DNA of 41,946 nt, from positions 1 through 41,946 of the IMG/VR virus record IMGVR_UViG_3300043015_000867; one strand, written 5' to 3'. A program made the translations under genes and the position numbers. This document shows, piece after piece, positions 30,255 to 38,938 of the stretch; position 1 is the first letter of the stretch, and the number at the start of each line of letters is the position of its first letter. The notes beneath the pieces are model-generated. The model was given only the letters and a program-made list of their open reading frames with translations. It made no database searches and was not told where the DNA came from. This DNA is from a virus.

Positions 30255-31826
30255 TTATTTTGTCGATTTAATAATACCGCCAGAAGTTACATTTGGATCT
30301 GAATATTTTTTAAGTGTATTAAATGCCGCAGTAATATCAGTGTCCCCGTCGAATTTTTGTAAACGTTTAAGTAAATTTGCTACTTTAGCATTGCTTGGAT
30401 CTAGGAATATTTTTTCACCAGTTTTTAAGTTTGTTATAACTCTCATTCCGCCTTGGACATCAATTGCAAGATCTGCATTTTTAATAGCGGCTATACCTTT
30501 TAATACACTTGCATTCACTTTTTTAACTTCGTCAATATTTTGAATTACCGGTACTTTGTTTTGTTTACTAAGTTCTTCAACAAGTTTTTTACCTGTTTCG
30601 GCTAATTCATTAGCGGCTTGCTTGTTGGCTTTTATTTTTTTAATCATCATTCCTGATAGTTTGAAAAGGCCAGCGCCGCCAAACATAAGGCCAATATCTA
30701 TATATAAATTTGTAATCATTGCCGCCGCGGCCTGATCAGGCCCGTCACCTTCGTCACTAGTTAGGTTACACCATCCTGCTTTCGCATAACCATGTTCATT
30801 GTAATATGCTCCACACTCTGCTGACGAAGTTTCTTCTGTAAAAGGAAGTGCTTGGATATAAACAGACCAATCACCGTTTCCATCTTCATAAATTCTTATT
30901 AATTTTTTAATCATGCCATAAGTTCCATATATGGATGCGGCCGCAGAACCAATTCTAAGTGCCCATATGAATGCTGGGATGAAAAAGCCTTCGTTTATTT
31001 GTGAGTGGTTAGTCTTTTTTTTTACATCTGCACTTTCGTTAACAAATGTAATGTAGTCTTGGCGTAGTGCCTCTTCGATATCTTCGAGTGGATTATCGCC
31101 TCGCATAGAAAACTTACGAGGTAGTTTTTTGATTTCTGTTTTACCGTATTGTTTTTCTAAACTGTCTACGGGATATGTTTCTTCTTCTTTTTCTTTGCCT
31201 ATTGAATTAGCATAACCTTCTTCGGTTTGCTCGTCTTCATGGTATGCAGGATCTTTTACTCTTAGGTCTTTAGGATTCTTAGAACCATTTAAACCATTTA
31301 AGCCTGCTAGTCTTGTGATGTCATTTGTTGTGCTGTAATGTGCATCAGGCTCATTTGCATAACCTTCGGCTTCGTCTTCACAACCACAGTTGCCATTAAT
31401 ATTGTCATCACCTTTCATAGTCATGTCTGGTGTGTCGCCTTGTGGCATCATGTCTTGACCTACTGGTTCCATACCAGCAAGTTTCATAATTCTTTGTAGT
31501 GCAGGTAAATCATCTGGTGAGTCAGCAGTAATAGTAATTGCTTCGTTTACAGATTCTTTAACTGACTTACCGCAGTCTGGTCCACAATTACAATTAGGAC
31601 CACAGTTACCGCCACATGCACAATCTTCATTGCAATTACATGCTTTGGCTTCGTTAGTCTTTTTCTTTTCTTTATCTTTCACGGCTTTCTTCATTGGCTC
31701 TTTTTTGTTGCCGTCACCGTCAATGTCAATGTAATCAGGTTTTGCTTTTTTACCTTCATCGACTTGATCGTAATAACCTAAGTCTTTTAATTTTTTCATT
31801 ACATCAATCATTTCACGTGTAGCCAT
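30255..31826 (-). CDS. virion-like protein with Cys-rich cluster and two membrane segments (523 aa)
   Basis: Residues about 10-45 hold YYDQVDEGKKAKPDYIDIDGDG, an EF-hand/dockerin-like D-x-D-x-D-G loop used by other marine phage proteins. Next is a Cys cluster (about 62-85): CNC, CAC, CGPNC, CNC and GPDC, eight Cys in under 25 residues, with CGC again near 146, resembling metallothionein spacing. EGYANEPDAHYS-type repeats occur near 155 and 205. Then two hydrophobic stretches, about 275-305 (FFIPAFIWALRIG...) and 370-395 (AAAAMITNLYIDIGLMFGGAG), could be membrane helices. A structural or ejected protein is the best inference; no known family fits. Confidence 0.55.
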   Translation of the reverse strand: MATREMIDVMKKLKDLGYYDQVDEGKKAKPDYIDIDGDGNKKEPMKKAVKDKEKKKTNEAKACNCNEDCACGGNCGPNCNCGPDCGKSVKESVNEAITITADSPDDLPALQRIMKLAGMEPVGQDMMPQGDTPDMTMKGDDNINGNCGCEDEAEGYANEPDAHYSTTNDITRLAGLNGLNGSKNPKDLRVKDPAYHEDEQTEEGYANSIGKEKEEETYPVDSLEKQYGKTEIKKLPRKFSMRGDNPLEDIEEALRQDYITFVNESADVKKKTNHSQINEGFFIPAFIWALRIGSAAASIYGTYGMIKKLIRIYEDGNGDWSVYIQALPFTEETSSAECGAYYNEHGYAKAGWCNLTSDEGDGPDQAAAAMITNLYIDIGLMFGGAGLFKLSGMMIKKIKANKQAANELAETGKKLVEELSKQNKVPVIQNIDEVKKVNASVLKGIAAIKNADLAIDVQGGMRVITNLKTGEKIFLDPSNAKVANLLKRLQKFDGDTDITAAFNTLKKYSDPNVTSGGIIKSTK

Positions 31827-31828
31827 AA

Positions 31829-32326
31829 TTATTCCCCTGCTTGTCTGTCTTTTGCTTCTTTAGCAAGACTTTGCAAAAATGTTTCTTTACCTTTTTCTGT
31901 AACAACTAAGTCGTCTTTGTTAACATCTGGACCATCATATTTGTATTCACCGTCCATTAATTTTGATTCATATGTAGTATCATCTGACTCTTTTTGATAT
32001 TCTTCATATGGCTCACCCGGTCTACGCACTCTAATATTTTCTACGCTTACGTTTGTAAAGTTTGCAATGTAGTGTCTTAATTGATCCTGTGTAGTTGGAT
32101 AATTTAGAGTAGTTTCAAACACAGTTACTTCTGTATGAGTCATTTGTGGAAAGTCTAATGGTACACTCTGAATAGGAGTTTTCTTACCTGCTGTAAGATT
32201 TGCAATTTCATATTTTTTCAAAGCAGTTTCCATCTTATCTTCAAAGCCTTCAGGTAGTTCGCCCGCTACTTTAATGACAAAATCGTATTGTTTATTCGCT
32301 TCTGCTAGATACTTTTTAAAATCCAT
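31829..32326 (-). CDS. conserved hypothetical structural-module protein (165 aa)
   Basis: The N-terminus MDFKKYLAEANKQYDFVIKVAGELPEG, read as an N-terminal helix followed by a strand, continues with KKTPIQSVPLDFPQMTHTEVTVFETTLNYPTT. The rest contains LRHYIANFTNVSVENIRVR and an acidic end. I recall the SVPLDFPQM region from marine T4-like phages. Its place between gp16 and the 523-aa gene and its late box suggest a packaging or capsid-assembly role, but the sequence itself does not say. An AGGAG site precedes the ATG. Confidence 0.6.
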   Translation of the reverse strand: MDFKKYLAEANKQYDFVIKVAGELPEGFEDKMETALKKYEIANLTAGKKTPIQSVPLDFPQMTHTEVTVFETTLNYPTTQDQLRHYIANFTNVSVENIRVRRPGEPYEEYQKESDDTTYESKLMDGEYKYDGPDVNKDDLVVTEKGKETFLQSLAKEAKDRQAGE

Positions 32327-32347
32327 GGTTACTCCTAATATGTATAG

Positions 32348-32842
32348 TTATTTATCTTCTTTCTTGTTTAAAATCTCTTGAATGAGTGAGTTGCGATCGA
32401 TGATTACACCCTCACTATCCACTGTATTTGCAGTATCACCTGCTCTTTGGTCTATTTGTTGCTTTTTAAGTTGCAATTCAACCATTTTTAACTTCTTATC
32501 AAGTTTAGCACTCTTAGCATCAATAGCATTTTTAAGACTGCCTACAGCAACTTCAAAAACACGGCCTGCATAACGGCTTTCTACGTTCATACCCAAATCC
32601 ATTAGATCTTCGTACGTTGCTTTTGCTTTATCTGCAAGTTCGTCTAATTCTTTATCTGCTAATTCTCCAAGTCCTTTTACCATAGGCAACGCCGCTGATA
32701 TTTTATCAAACTCTGCAATGCTTCTTTCCATCTGCTTGGCTTGTTTTGGAGTATCAACTACTTCTTGTTTTGGTTCTTCTACTTGTTCCATAGTTTCTTT
32801 AACTTCTGGGAGATCAAGTAATTCTTCTAATTTCTTCGTCAT
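32348..32842 (-). CDS. gp16: small terminase subunit
   Basis: gp16 recognises DNA and activates the gp17 motor. This 164-aa protein has the same length as T4 gp16. It starts with KKLEELLDLPEVKETMEQ, similar to T4 LLDISDLPGI. Next comes a helical region with SIAEFDKISAALPMVKGLGE and a long coiled-coil-like segment (about 95-135, KNAIDAKSAKLDKKLKMVEL). The C-terminal part ends RNSLIQEILNKKEDK. The order small subunit upstream of gp17 fits. A late-type box overlaps its 3' end for the next gene. Confidence 0.85.
   Translation of the reverse strand: MTKKLEELLDLPEVKETMEQVEEPKQEVVDTPKQAKQMERSIAEFDKISAALPMVKGLGELADKELDELADKAKATYEDLMDLGMNVESRYAGRVFEVAVGSLKNAIDAKSAKLDKKLKMVELQLKKQQIDQRAGDTANTVDSEGVIIDRNSLIQEILNKKEDK
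32349..32356 (-). promoter_or_regulatory. late-type box GATAAATA for the 165-aa gene
   Basis: The minus strand reads GATAAATA within the last codons of gp16. Predicted +1 is near 32343, giving a 17-nt leader with an AGGAG site before ATG 32326. It shows the ordinary late-gene layout in this phage: box, short leader, ribosome site. Confidence 0.5.
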
Positions 32843-32847
32843 AATAG

Positions 32848-32855
32848 TACTTATC
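32848..32855 (-). promoter_or_regulatory. possible late-type box GATAAGTA, 5 nt before ATG 32842
   Basis: The minus strand reads GATAAGTA, CTATT, ATG before gp16. One base differs from NATAAATA (G in the second-to-last third). Its spacing equals that of the leaderless set, so it may be a weak member, but a mismatch in this AT-rich setting makes it uncertain. Confidence 0.3.
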
Positions 32856-33288
32856 TTTTCCCTTGATGGAACAAATCTTTTTCTGTTACAATCCTAAAAA
32901 ATATACCATGCTGTTTAGCATAAGCATTTGCCGCTTCCCATTTTGCTTTGTTTTTTATAAACTGTGCTTGATTGTATGTATTCTTACCAACATTTTCTCT
33001 TACAGTTTGATTCTGAGGTTTAATTTCAATTATTTCTGCTTTTGTTTTTCCTTTTTTATTACTGTACACAATAAAAAAGTCTGGAACATAAATTGTATAT
33101 TTTCCTGTAAGCGGATCTCTATAAGGAATTTTAATTGACTCACTGGCCCATTTAGCAATAGCAGGATGTTCGTCACACAATTTCATAAAGTGCCATTCCC
33201 AACTGCTTCTATACATAGGTGTTTTTGTTCCTATATATTTGTCTGGATTTTTAAGATCGTATCTGCCTTGGGCAAATTTCATAGCCAT
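32851..33288 (-). CDS. gp4: head completion protein, gp4-like
   Basis: This 145-aa protein matches the T4 gp4 (gp50) head-completion pattern: GRYDLKNPDKYIGTKTPMYRS (about 7-27), SSWEWHFMKLCDEHPAIAKWASE (about 28-50), IPYRDPLTGKYTIYVPDFFIVY (about 54-75) and EIIEIKPQNQ. The fold is TnsA/nuclease-like (PDF...EIK). gp4 is added to the filled head before tail joining. It sits next to gp16. The start follows the preceding TAA by 2 bases. Confidence 0.93.
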   Translation of the reverse strand: MAMKFAQGRYDLKNPDKYIGTKTPMYRSSWEWHFMKLCDEHPAIAKWASESIKIPYRDPLTGKYTIYVPDFFIVYSNKKGKTKAEIIEIKPQNQTVRENVGKNTYNQAQFIKNKAKWEAANAYAKQHGIFFRIVTEKDLFHQGKR

Positions 33289-33290
33289 GT

Positions 33291-33671
33291 TTATGCCCCA
33301 TCGATGATATTTCTTTTAGCACTGTTGTCAACTTTTTCTTTTGCAGTTCCTAACGTGCTTGACTTTGGCCTATTGATATTTAAAATTTCTCCAAGTGTAT
33401 CTGTTAATTGCATGTTTGAAGTTTGTCTAAGTTCCTCATAAATTGTCATCGGATCAATTTCATCAATGTTACACTGCTTTAAAATAATATTAGTTGATTG
33501 TTTTGCAGTTTCAGGCGCCATACCTTTTCTTGTTAATAGATCAACAAACGCAGTTACATCACTAGACTTTAAATTTATTTCTTGCTTATTAAAACTATTA
33601 AAAAAATCTAGTGTTTTATCTGCACTATTATTTGCTGATTCACCTACTGTTGTGTATACATTAGTACTCAT
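33291..33671 (-). CDS. conserved hypothetical structural-module protein (126 aa)
   Basis: This small protein has a polar N-terminus, DFFNSFNKQEINLKSSDVTAF and a helical middle (FVDLLTRKGMAPETAKQ, NIILKQCNIDEIDPMTIYEEL), ending in NSAKRNIIDGA. No family could be recognised. It lies between a tail-tube-like gene and gp4, so a baseplate hub or head-tail role is likely. The start uses ATG 33671 with GGAAGA upstream. Confidence 0.6.
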   Translation of the reverse strand: MSTNVYTTVGESANNSADKTLDFFNSFNKQEINLKSSDVTAFVDLLTRKGMAPETAKQSTNIILKQCNIDEIDPMTIYEELRQTSNMQLTDTLGEILNINRPKSSTLGTAKEKVDNSAKRNIIDGA

Positions 33672-33674
33672 TTT

Positions 33675-34814
33675 TTATCTTCCAACGGTTTCTTGATTTG
33701 TAGTATCATTATTCCCGGCACCTTGTTGATTGTTTTCTAATTGACCAGATGCAGTTCCGGATGGATTGCCGGATTCTGCTTTAGTACGTTTTGCCGCATC
33801 AAACTTGTCAGCACCTTTTTGATCAATTGTTTGTCTAGCAGTTCTTATTAAACTTTTTTCTGTAATGCCTTGGATTTCGTTACGTACACCTTCTTTAGTT
33901 AACTGTTTTGCATTATCAATTGTGTTCTTGGCTTTAATTGCAGTACCAATAAATGCAAATGGATTTGCAAAAGCATCACCACTTGCAACATCTCCGAATA
34001 CATCTAAGCCTCCTGCAAGTACACCATTTGCTCCAAAAAATCCTGCTGTTCCTCCTCCCATTACACTTAACGGTGAAGGAGTTCTATCGTAGTGCAGTGT
34101 TGCAAATCCTGTAGGATTATCAGTAGTAATCCTGCCTGTTGCATATTTTACACCTTCATAGATAACAGTCATTTGATTCTCTACAGGTTGTGAACTACCA
34201 GCAGTCATGTTTGGCGGATCCCAACTTTGTATCATAGGATTAATTAGTGTAAATTCAAAAAATCTATGACGTGCTAATTGATATATGCTAACACCTTCAT
34301 TTTGAAAGAAGTTTTTATTTCTATCACTGTTTAAACCAAACTTAACATATTGCTCTGATCCTTGATAAGGTGTTTGCTTATAAAGTTCCTGCCAATATAA
34401 ACTATCGTTGTAGTTTGCTTTAAAATATTGTTGCCAGAACGCATTGGTTAGTCCGTCATTGTCATCATGAAAATTAATTGTAACAGGTGCGTATGTTACT
34501 GCTGTTTGGTAATTTGTTTTTTTACCGTATTGATTTTTTGTATCTGTTTGTACTTGTATTCCAGGTAATTTCACATCCTTAACTAGCATACCGCATTCAA
34601 TTTGTGGACTTGCTCTGTTAAAACTAGCATCTGGTGATCGTAACGCAATATTATTAATATTAAATGTTACATGATATAAAAATCCAACCTTAGGTGCAAG
34701 ACGCATGTAGTCATCAGTAAACAAACGAGCCGCGTGTTGATAATCACGCATGTCGCCTTCACTTCCGAATATACCGTTGAATACGTTTCCTAAAAACTTT
34801 GTTAACTTTGCCAT
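33675..34814 (-). CDS. tail-tube-like baseplate protein (gp48/gp54-type)
   Basis: This 379-aa protein has a tube-fold domain in its first 240 residues: LFTDDYMRLAPKVGFLYHVTF (about 29-49), IECGMLVKDVKLPGIQV (about 72-88), AVTYAPVTINFHDDND (about 104-119), and HRFFEFTLINPMIQSWDPP, all with the beta-strand pattern of gp19/gp48/gp54. The remainder is Gly-rich (GGGTAGFFGANGVLAGGLDVFGDV, cut here) and a hydrophilic tail. gp48 and gp54 initiate tube polymerisation on the baseplate; which of the two this is cannot be said. A late-type box lies 5 nt before the ATG and a terminator sits upstream, so it begins its own unit. Confidence 0.7.
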   Translation of the reverse strand: MAKLTKFLGNVFNGIFGSEGDMRDYQHAARLFTDDYMRLAPKVGFLYHVTFNINNIALRSPDASFNRASPQIECGMLVKDVKLPGIQVQTDTKNQYGKKTNYQTAVTYAPVTINFHDDNDGLTNAFWQQYFKANYNDSLYWQELYKQTPYQGSEQYVKFGLNSDRNKNFFQNEGVSIYQLARHRFFEFTLINPMIQSWDPPNMTAGSSQPVENQMTVIYEGVKYATGRITTDNPTGFATLHYDRTPSPLSVMGGGTAGFFGANGVLAGGLDVFGDVASGDAFANPFAFIGTAIKAKNTIDNAKQLTKEGVRNEIQGITEKSLIRTARQTIDQKGADKFDAAKRTKAESGNPSGTASGQLENNQQGAGNNDTTNQETVGR

Positions 34815-34819
34815 ACTAT

Positions 34820-34827
34820 TATTTAGT
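34820..34827 (-). promoter_or_regulatory. late-type box ACTAAATA, 5 nt before ATG 34814
   Basis: The minus strand reads ACTAAATA, ATAGT, ATG. It directly follows the terminator (34831-34865), so transcription of this gene must begin here or by read-through. The same octamer and spacing precede gp17. Confidence 0.55.
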
Positions 34828-34830
34828 CGT

Positions 34831-34865
34831 AAAAAAAGGCCGGAGATTTTTACGTCTCCGACCTT
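34831..34865 (-). terminator. Rho-independent terminator after gp19
   Basis: On the minus strand AAGGTCGGAGA pairs with TCTCCGGCCTT (11 bp, one G-U), around an 8-nt loop, followed by seven T. It lies 18 bases beyond the gp19 stop and just before the late-type box of the next gene, separating the two tube-family genes. It is the clearest terminator in the window. Confidence 0.9.
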
Positions 34866-34883
34866 AAATTTTAAAAGTTTTTA

Positions 34884-35510
34884 TTAACCTGTTGCTAACG
34901 TTCTAATTGTTCTGCCAATTGCGCCGCCTAAGCCGCTTGGTTGACCTGCACCATTAGTTTGAATAGCATTATCATATTGGATTTGTAGTTGAATATCAAC
35001 TGGATTTGAATCACTGTATGATAACTGGTTGTAGTTAATATCTTGAACAAAGCAACCTACTAACTCGAAAGTTTCAAGTACGCTAGGAGCATTAGCGCCA
35101 TTACCACCATCAAGTATTTCGATTCTACCTTTGAACTTGTAATCAACACCAGATGCCGCACTTGACTGTTCGAAGAAGTCAAATTGCTTCTGAAGTTGCT
35201 CACCGCACAGTTTGTTAACTGAGTTGTTCACATCATCTCTTAGAGTGATTGTGATTGGTTGCCATGTATGTTTACCTGCATAGTAAACTTTTGAGTTGTA
35301 GACATCAATTGCTACAGATTCAAAGTTTACATTAGGTCTTGTTACATCAATAACCTGCTTTGTTAATTCTACACTCGGACTTCCAGCACCAAAATTTTCA
35401 AGTGATACTCTAAAGCGATACTTTAGTTTTGGCATCAACAAACCTTGGGTGGATGCTGACTGGTCACTTGCTAATGGAACTGTAAATCTACTTAAACTTG
35501 AAATTGCCAT
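34884..35510 (-). CDS. gp19: tail tube protein
   Basis: gp19 polymerises into the inner tail tube. This 208-aa protein has the tube fold pattern: KLKYRFRVSLENFG (about 27-40), VELTKQVIDVTRPNVNFESV (about 47-66), WQPITITLRDDVNNS, GRIEILDGGN, and ETFELVGCFVQDINYNQLSY with the conserved strand-turn-strand end. The length is near T4 gp19 (163 aa) with extra loops. A strong ribosome site (AAAGGAG) precedes the ATG and a GATAAATA box lies about 23 nt upstream. Sheath gene gp18 precedes it, as in T4. Confidence 0.92.
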   Translation of the reverse strand: MAISSLSRFTVPLASDQSASTQGLLMPKLKYRFRVSLENFGAGSPSVELTKQVIDVTRPNVNFESVAIDVYNSKVYYAGKHTWQPITITLRDDVNNSVNKLCGEQLQKQFDFFEQSSAASGVDYKFKGRIEILDGGNGANAPSVLETFELVGCFVQDINYNQLSYSDSNPVDIQLQIQYDNAIQTNGAGQPSGLGGAIGRTIRTLATG

Positions 35511-35532
35511 TATCTTGCTCCTTTTACAGTTT

Positions 35533-35540
35533 TATTTATC
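35533..35540 (-). promoter_or_regulatory. late-type promoter GATAAATA for gp19
   Basis: The minus strand reads GATAAATA in the gap after gp18. Predicted +1 is near 35527, leaving a 17-nt leader with an AAAGGAG ribosome site. A normal late-gene layout, unlike the leaderless set. Confidence 0.6.
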
Positions 35541-35544
35541 TTCA

Positions 35545-38500
35545 TTATTGAGCCCCCAAAGTTGCTATTTCGCCTGTGTTCTTTAAGCGTAATGGTATGT
35601 AGATAAATTCAACAGCCTTGACAGGTTCAATAGCAATGTCTAAGTAAAGTTCATTTCTATCAATTCTGCTTGGTGTGTTGTTAGTTTCATCACATACAAC
35701 TAGGAAGTCGTATAGTGCTCTTTGACCTACTAATTCAAGCAATAAACTTTCTGCCGCTTGTTTGATCTCATCACGTGTAATCTTATCGTTTGGTTCAAAC
35801 AAGAACGGTTTAGCAAGTAGATTTAATTGACGTCTTAGGTACGCTGTTAAACGTGCTACGTTAATTCTATCTAATGCACTTGCGTTTCTTGCTCTTGTAA
35901 CTTGTCCAAAGTTAACCAATCCACTTCCAGTAATGAATGTGATTGGGTTAATCTTAGCACCTTGCATTGTATCTCTTGTACCGTCGTTTAATGATACTGG
36001 TGTAAATTCACCTTCATCATTAATATAACCAACACTTGAAGCGTTGCTAATACCACCACGTCTTGTACCTGCTGGTGCAAACCATGGGAACGATACCTGA
36101 TCGCTCAGTGCAATAGTTTTAAGCATCATGTGACTTGGTGGAACAACAATGTTGTTACCAGTTAAGTCTGTTGTAAATCCTGATGGATAAAATGTTGCCA
36201 TATACTCATCATATGTTACAAATCCATCTTCACCATCTGCTAGTGCATTACCTGTGTTGTTACCATAATTTTGTAACGTAGTTGCACTTGCTGATAATCT
36301 AAATGGAGTATCTGCTACAACAAAGCCAGTAATTCCTCTGTCAATGTTTAGATTTACAAGGTTGCTTGTTAGTTCTGGATAACCAGGAGCCGCTAACAAT
36401 GTGTATGCTCTTGTTTCTTCATCTCTTAGATCGTCGTTGGTATCAATTTGTGATTTTAGTGCCGCAACAACTGTTTTACGTTGTGCTTTACGACCAAACA
36501 ATCCTGAACCATCTTCAGCAGTTGTATTCCAACCAACCCATCTATTAACTTTGTAAGAAGCCATTGCCTCGTCTGATCCGCCATCGTAAACAGCGCCAGT
36601 ACCTTGGAATCTCTTATTCCTACCTGAGTTTTCGTTAATATCAATGTGTGTAGTTCTAAAGATTTTAACATTGTTTCCTGAACGTCTAGTGTTCCATAGC
36701 AACATACCTCTTGGATATAATGCTGGATCTGGAGCGTCTGGATCTAAGTAATCACTTACAAGCATATCTTCAATGTCTGCTTTAGTATCACCAGTTACAC
36801 CTGTTTCACCATAACGTGCATCAGCAAATAAGATACCATCTTCTGAAGTTTGGTCTGCTACATCAACAGCCGCCCATTCTAGATTTAAGCCATCGTATTT
36901 GTAAATCTTTTGTCCATAAGTTTCAGTGTTGCCTGAGTCAATCCAAAGATCACCATTTACTAGTGAAGTTCCGTCTGACTGTTGTGTAGGCTCAGTTGCT
37001 GAAACAATAGGGCCTTTAGGATCAGCATCACTATATACTTTGTTATAGCCTCTCCATGTAGTACCATCGTGTACCATAATATCTACTTCATCAAGTGTAG
37101 TATTATACCATAGTGTTCCATTTTCTGGATCACTTGTAGGTGCACCTGCTTTTGCTTCATAACTTAATGGCTTCCAGTTAGAAATAACTAGGTCTTCACT
37201 TGCTTGGCTACCAGCGTCATAAACGTTGTCAACTGAACTTGTAAAGCCTGCTGTTGCTAACGGAGTACCATTTCCGTCTGTTAATCTAATTTCGCCGCCA
37301 ACTGTGTGACTAATTTTAACATTTCCGTTTGCAGTAACTTCTGCAACCACGTTTGTTAATCCTGCGTCACTGATTGCTTCAACTAGTGCATCTGCATCAG
37401 TGCCTGTGAAACTTACACTTGCACTTGTAAATGCTGTTGCACCTGCTGTTGTTTCAGCGATTGTAAATGTTTTTGTACCAGCACTAATAGTTGGGTTAGC
37501 AACACTACCAGTTGCACTTGTAGGACTTGGAATTAGTCTTCTGTGCAATTTGAAGTCTGCAATTTGTTTTGAGTCTTCAGTTGTGTTTGCTAAAGCAAAT
37601 AATGTTCCAGTTGGAATATTTTTTCCACCCTCGGAATCAAGTGCTTTAATTGCTTCTGCCGCACTGTTGTAAATTGGTGTTGCAACAGTTGACCATAAGC
37701 CTGTACCTGTGCTGTATAATTTAACTTTTAAACTTGCACCTAAATTAGGTGTAGTAGTTTTCATGTAAACAGAACCAGTAGGTCTTAATCCACTGTAACC
37801 TGTTCCACCAACTTCAACCCTGTCAGTTGCTCTCCATAATGGAACTGAACTGTGTGCTGAAATTTGTAGTTCTGGTGAATGGAAATATCCTGCTGTAATA
37901 CCTAAGTCAGTTAAAATTTGTCCTGAACCTTCTTCAATTAAAATAGCACCGTCAGTAGTTGTACCATCTGTGCTTGAAGTTCCGTCTGAGTAGATTTTAA
38001 CTCTATCATTAGCATCAAGTTTAGCACCAACACCTGGAATAGCCGCATCGTTAATTGCTTGTACAAATGTTGCTGGTGTTGAACCTGCATTGTTAACCTG
38101 TGTATTGTTAATAATAACGTTTGTGCTTCCTAATGCACTTGGTGTTAGTGTAGCAGTAATTGTTGGCCAACTTGTTTTCCAAGTAGTTGAGTTCCAAGTA
38201 GTTGATGTAGCAAATCCTACCGCATCAAATGCTGACTCGTCATATGAACCAACTTGTACCCAAATGTTATCTTCATTTTTGTACCAAACTTTGTTTTCTG
38301 TATTCCAAGTAACAACAGCATAGTCGCCTTTTGCGCCAACGCTTCCTTTAACACCTGTGTATGTTGCACCACTTACTCCTGTAAGATCTGATGATGCACC
38401 AATAACAGTTGGTGTTTTATTTGTAAATGTTTGTGTAGAACCATTCCATTGGAATAATCCATATAAAGAATCGTCAGTGTCGAACCAATAAGTTCCGTCT

Positions 38501-38892
38501 GCTGGAGCACCTGCTGGTGCATCGTTTGATCCTTGTAATTTTCCTAAGTCTACATTCGCTCTTACAACATACGCTCTGTTAGCCACGCCTAGGTATGAAT
38601 AAGCCGCCTGTAAACCATACTCATTTAATTCGTTACCATGTAGTGGGTTATTAGAAGTGTCTGTATAGAAAGTTGGATTACCAAAGGTTTCTGTTAACTC
38701 TCTCTGACTGGTAATTAAGTAAACTTTATTTTTGTTTGATGCTAGTGTACCTGCCGCAGTTCCTGTCCCTGTGCCTGATGGTTTGCTTTCAGCAGTAGCA
38801 ACAACAATTAAAGGTGTTGTAGCACCAGCGGCTGGGGTATAGAAACTTTCATCGATTACGCTAACTTCAACTCCGGGTGATGATAGTGCCAT
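35545..38892 (-). CDS. gp18: tail sheath protein, oversized (1115 aa)
   Basis: gp18 forms the contractile sheath. The C-terminal part is the conserved sheath core: GAKINPITFITGSGLVNFGQ (about 985-1004), then RINVARLTAYLRRQL, FLFEPNDKITRDEI, and a final PVKAVEFIYIPLRL. The N-terminus (SSPGVEVSVIDESF) is also typical. The middle is enlarged: T4 gp18 is 659 aa. It contains at least four G-x-x-W-x-x-x/Y-x-x-W units (for example GTYWFDTDDSLYGLFQWNG, GTLWYNTTLDEVDIMVHDG, GDLWIDSGN), which look like surface-exposed repeat domains. The promoter at 38931-38938 and a GGAG site drive it. Confidence 0.93.
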   Translation of the reverse strand: MALSSPGVEVSVIDESFYTPAAGATTPLIVVATAESKPSGTGTGTAAGTLASNKNKVYLITSQRELTETFGNPTFYTDTSNNPLHGNELNEYGLQAAYSYLGVANRAYVVRANVDLGKLQGSNDAPAGAPADGTYWFDTDDSLYGLFQWNGSTQTFTNKTPTVIGASSDLTGVSGATYTGVKGSVGAKGDYAVVTWNTENKVWYKNEDNIWVQVGSYDESAFDAVGFATSTTWNSTTWKTSWPTITATLTPSALGSTNVIINNTQVNNAGSTPATFVQAINDAAIPGVGAKLDANDRVKIYSDGTSSTDGTTTDGAILIEEGSGQILTDLGITAGYFHSPELQISAHSSVPLWRATDRVEVGGTGYSGLRPTGSVYMKTTTPNLGASLKVKLYSTGTGLWSTVATPIYNSAAEAIKALDSEGGKNIPTGTLFALANTTEDSKQIADFKLHRRLIPSPTSATGSVANPTISAGTKTFTIAETTAGATAFTSASVSFTGTDADALVEAISDAGLTNVVAEVTANGNVKISHTVGGEIRLTDGNGTPLATAGFTSSVDNVYDAGSQASEDLVISNWKPLSYEAKAGAPTSDPENGTLWYNTTLDEVDIMVHDGTTWRGYNKVYSDADPKGPIVSATEPTQQSDGTSLVNGDLWIDSGNTETYGQKIYKYDGLNLEWAAVDVADQTSEDGILFADARYGETGVTGDTKADIEDMLVSDYLDPDAPDPALYPRGMLLWNTRRSGNNVKIFRTTHIDINENSGRNKRFQGTGAVYDGGSDEAMASYKVNRWVGWNTTAEDGSGLFGRKAQRKTVVAALKSQIDTNDDLRDEETRAYTLLAAPGYPELTSNLVNLNIDRGITGFVVADTPFRLSASATTLQNYGNNTGNALADGEDGFVTYDEYMATFYPSGFTTDLTGNNIVVPPSHMMLKTIALSDQVSFPWFAPAGTRRGGISNASSVGYINDEGEFTPVSLNDGTRDTMQGAKINPITFITGSGLVNFGQVTRARNASALDRINVARLTAYLRRQLNLLAKPFLFEPNDKITRDEIKQAAESLLLELVGQRALYDFLVVCDETNNTPSRIDRNELYLDIAIEPVKAVEFIYIPLRLKNTGEIATLGAQ

Positions 38893-38930
38893 GTTATATA
38901 CTCCTTGTATGGTTTTAGTATTTCTAAAAG

Positions 38931-38938
38931 TATTTATA
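38931..38938 (-). promoter_or_regulatory. T4 late promoter TATAAATA for gp18
   Basis: The minus strand reads TATAAATA, with +1 near 38925 and a leader of about 33 nt before ATG 38892, including an AAGGAG ribosome site. This is the textbook late promoter of the major tail operon. Confidence 0.8.
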
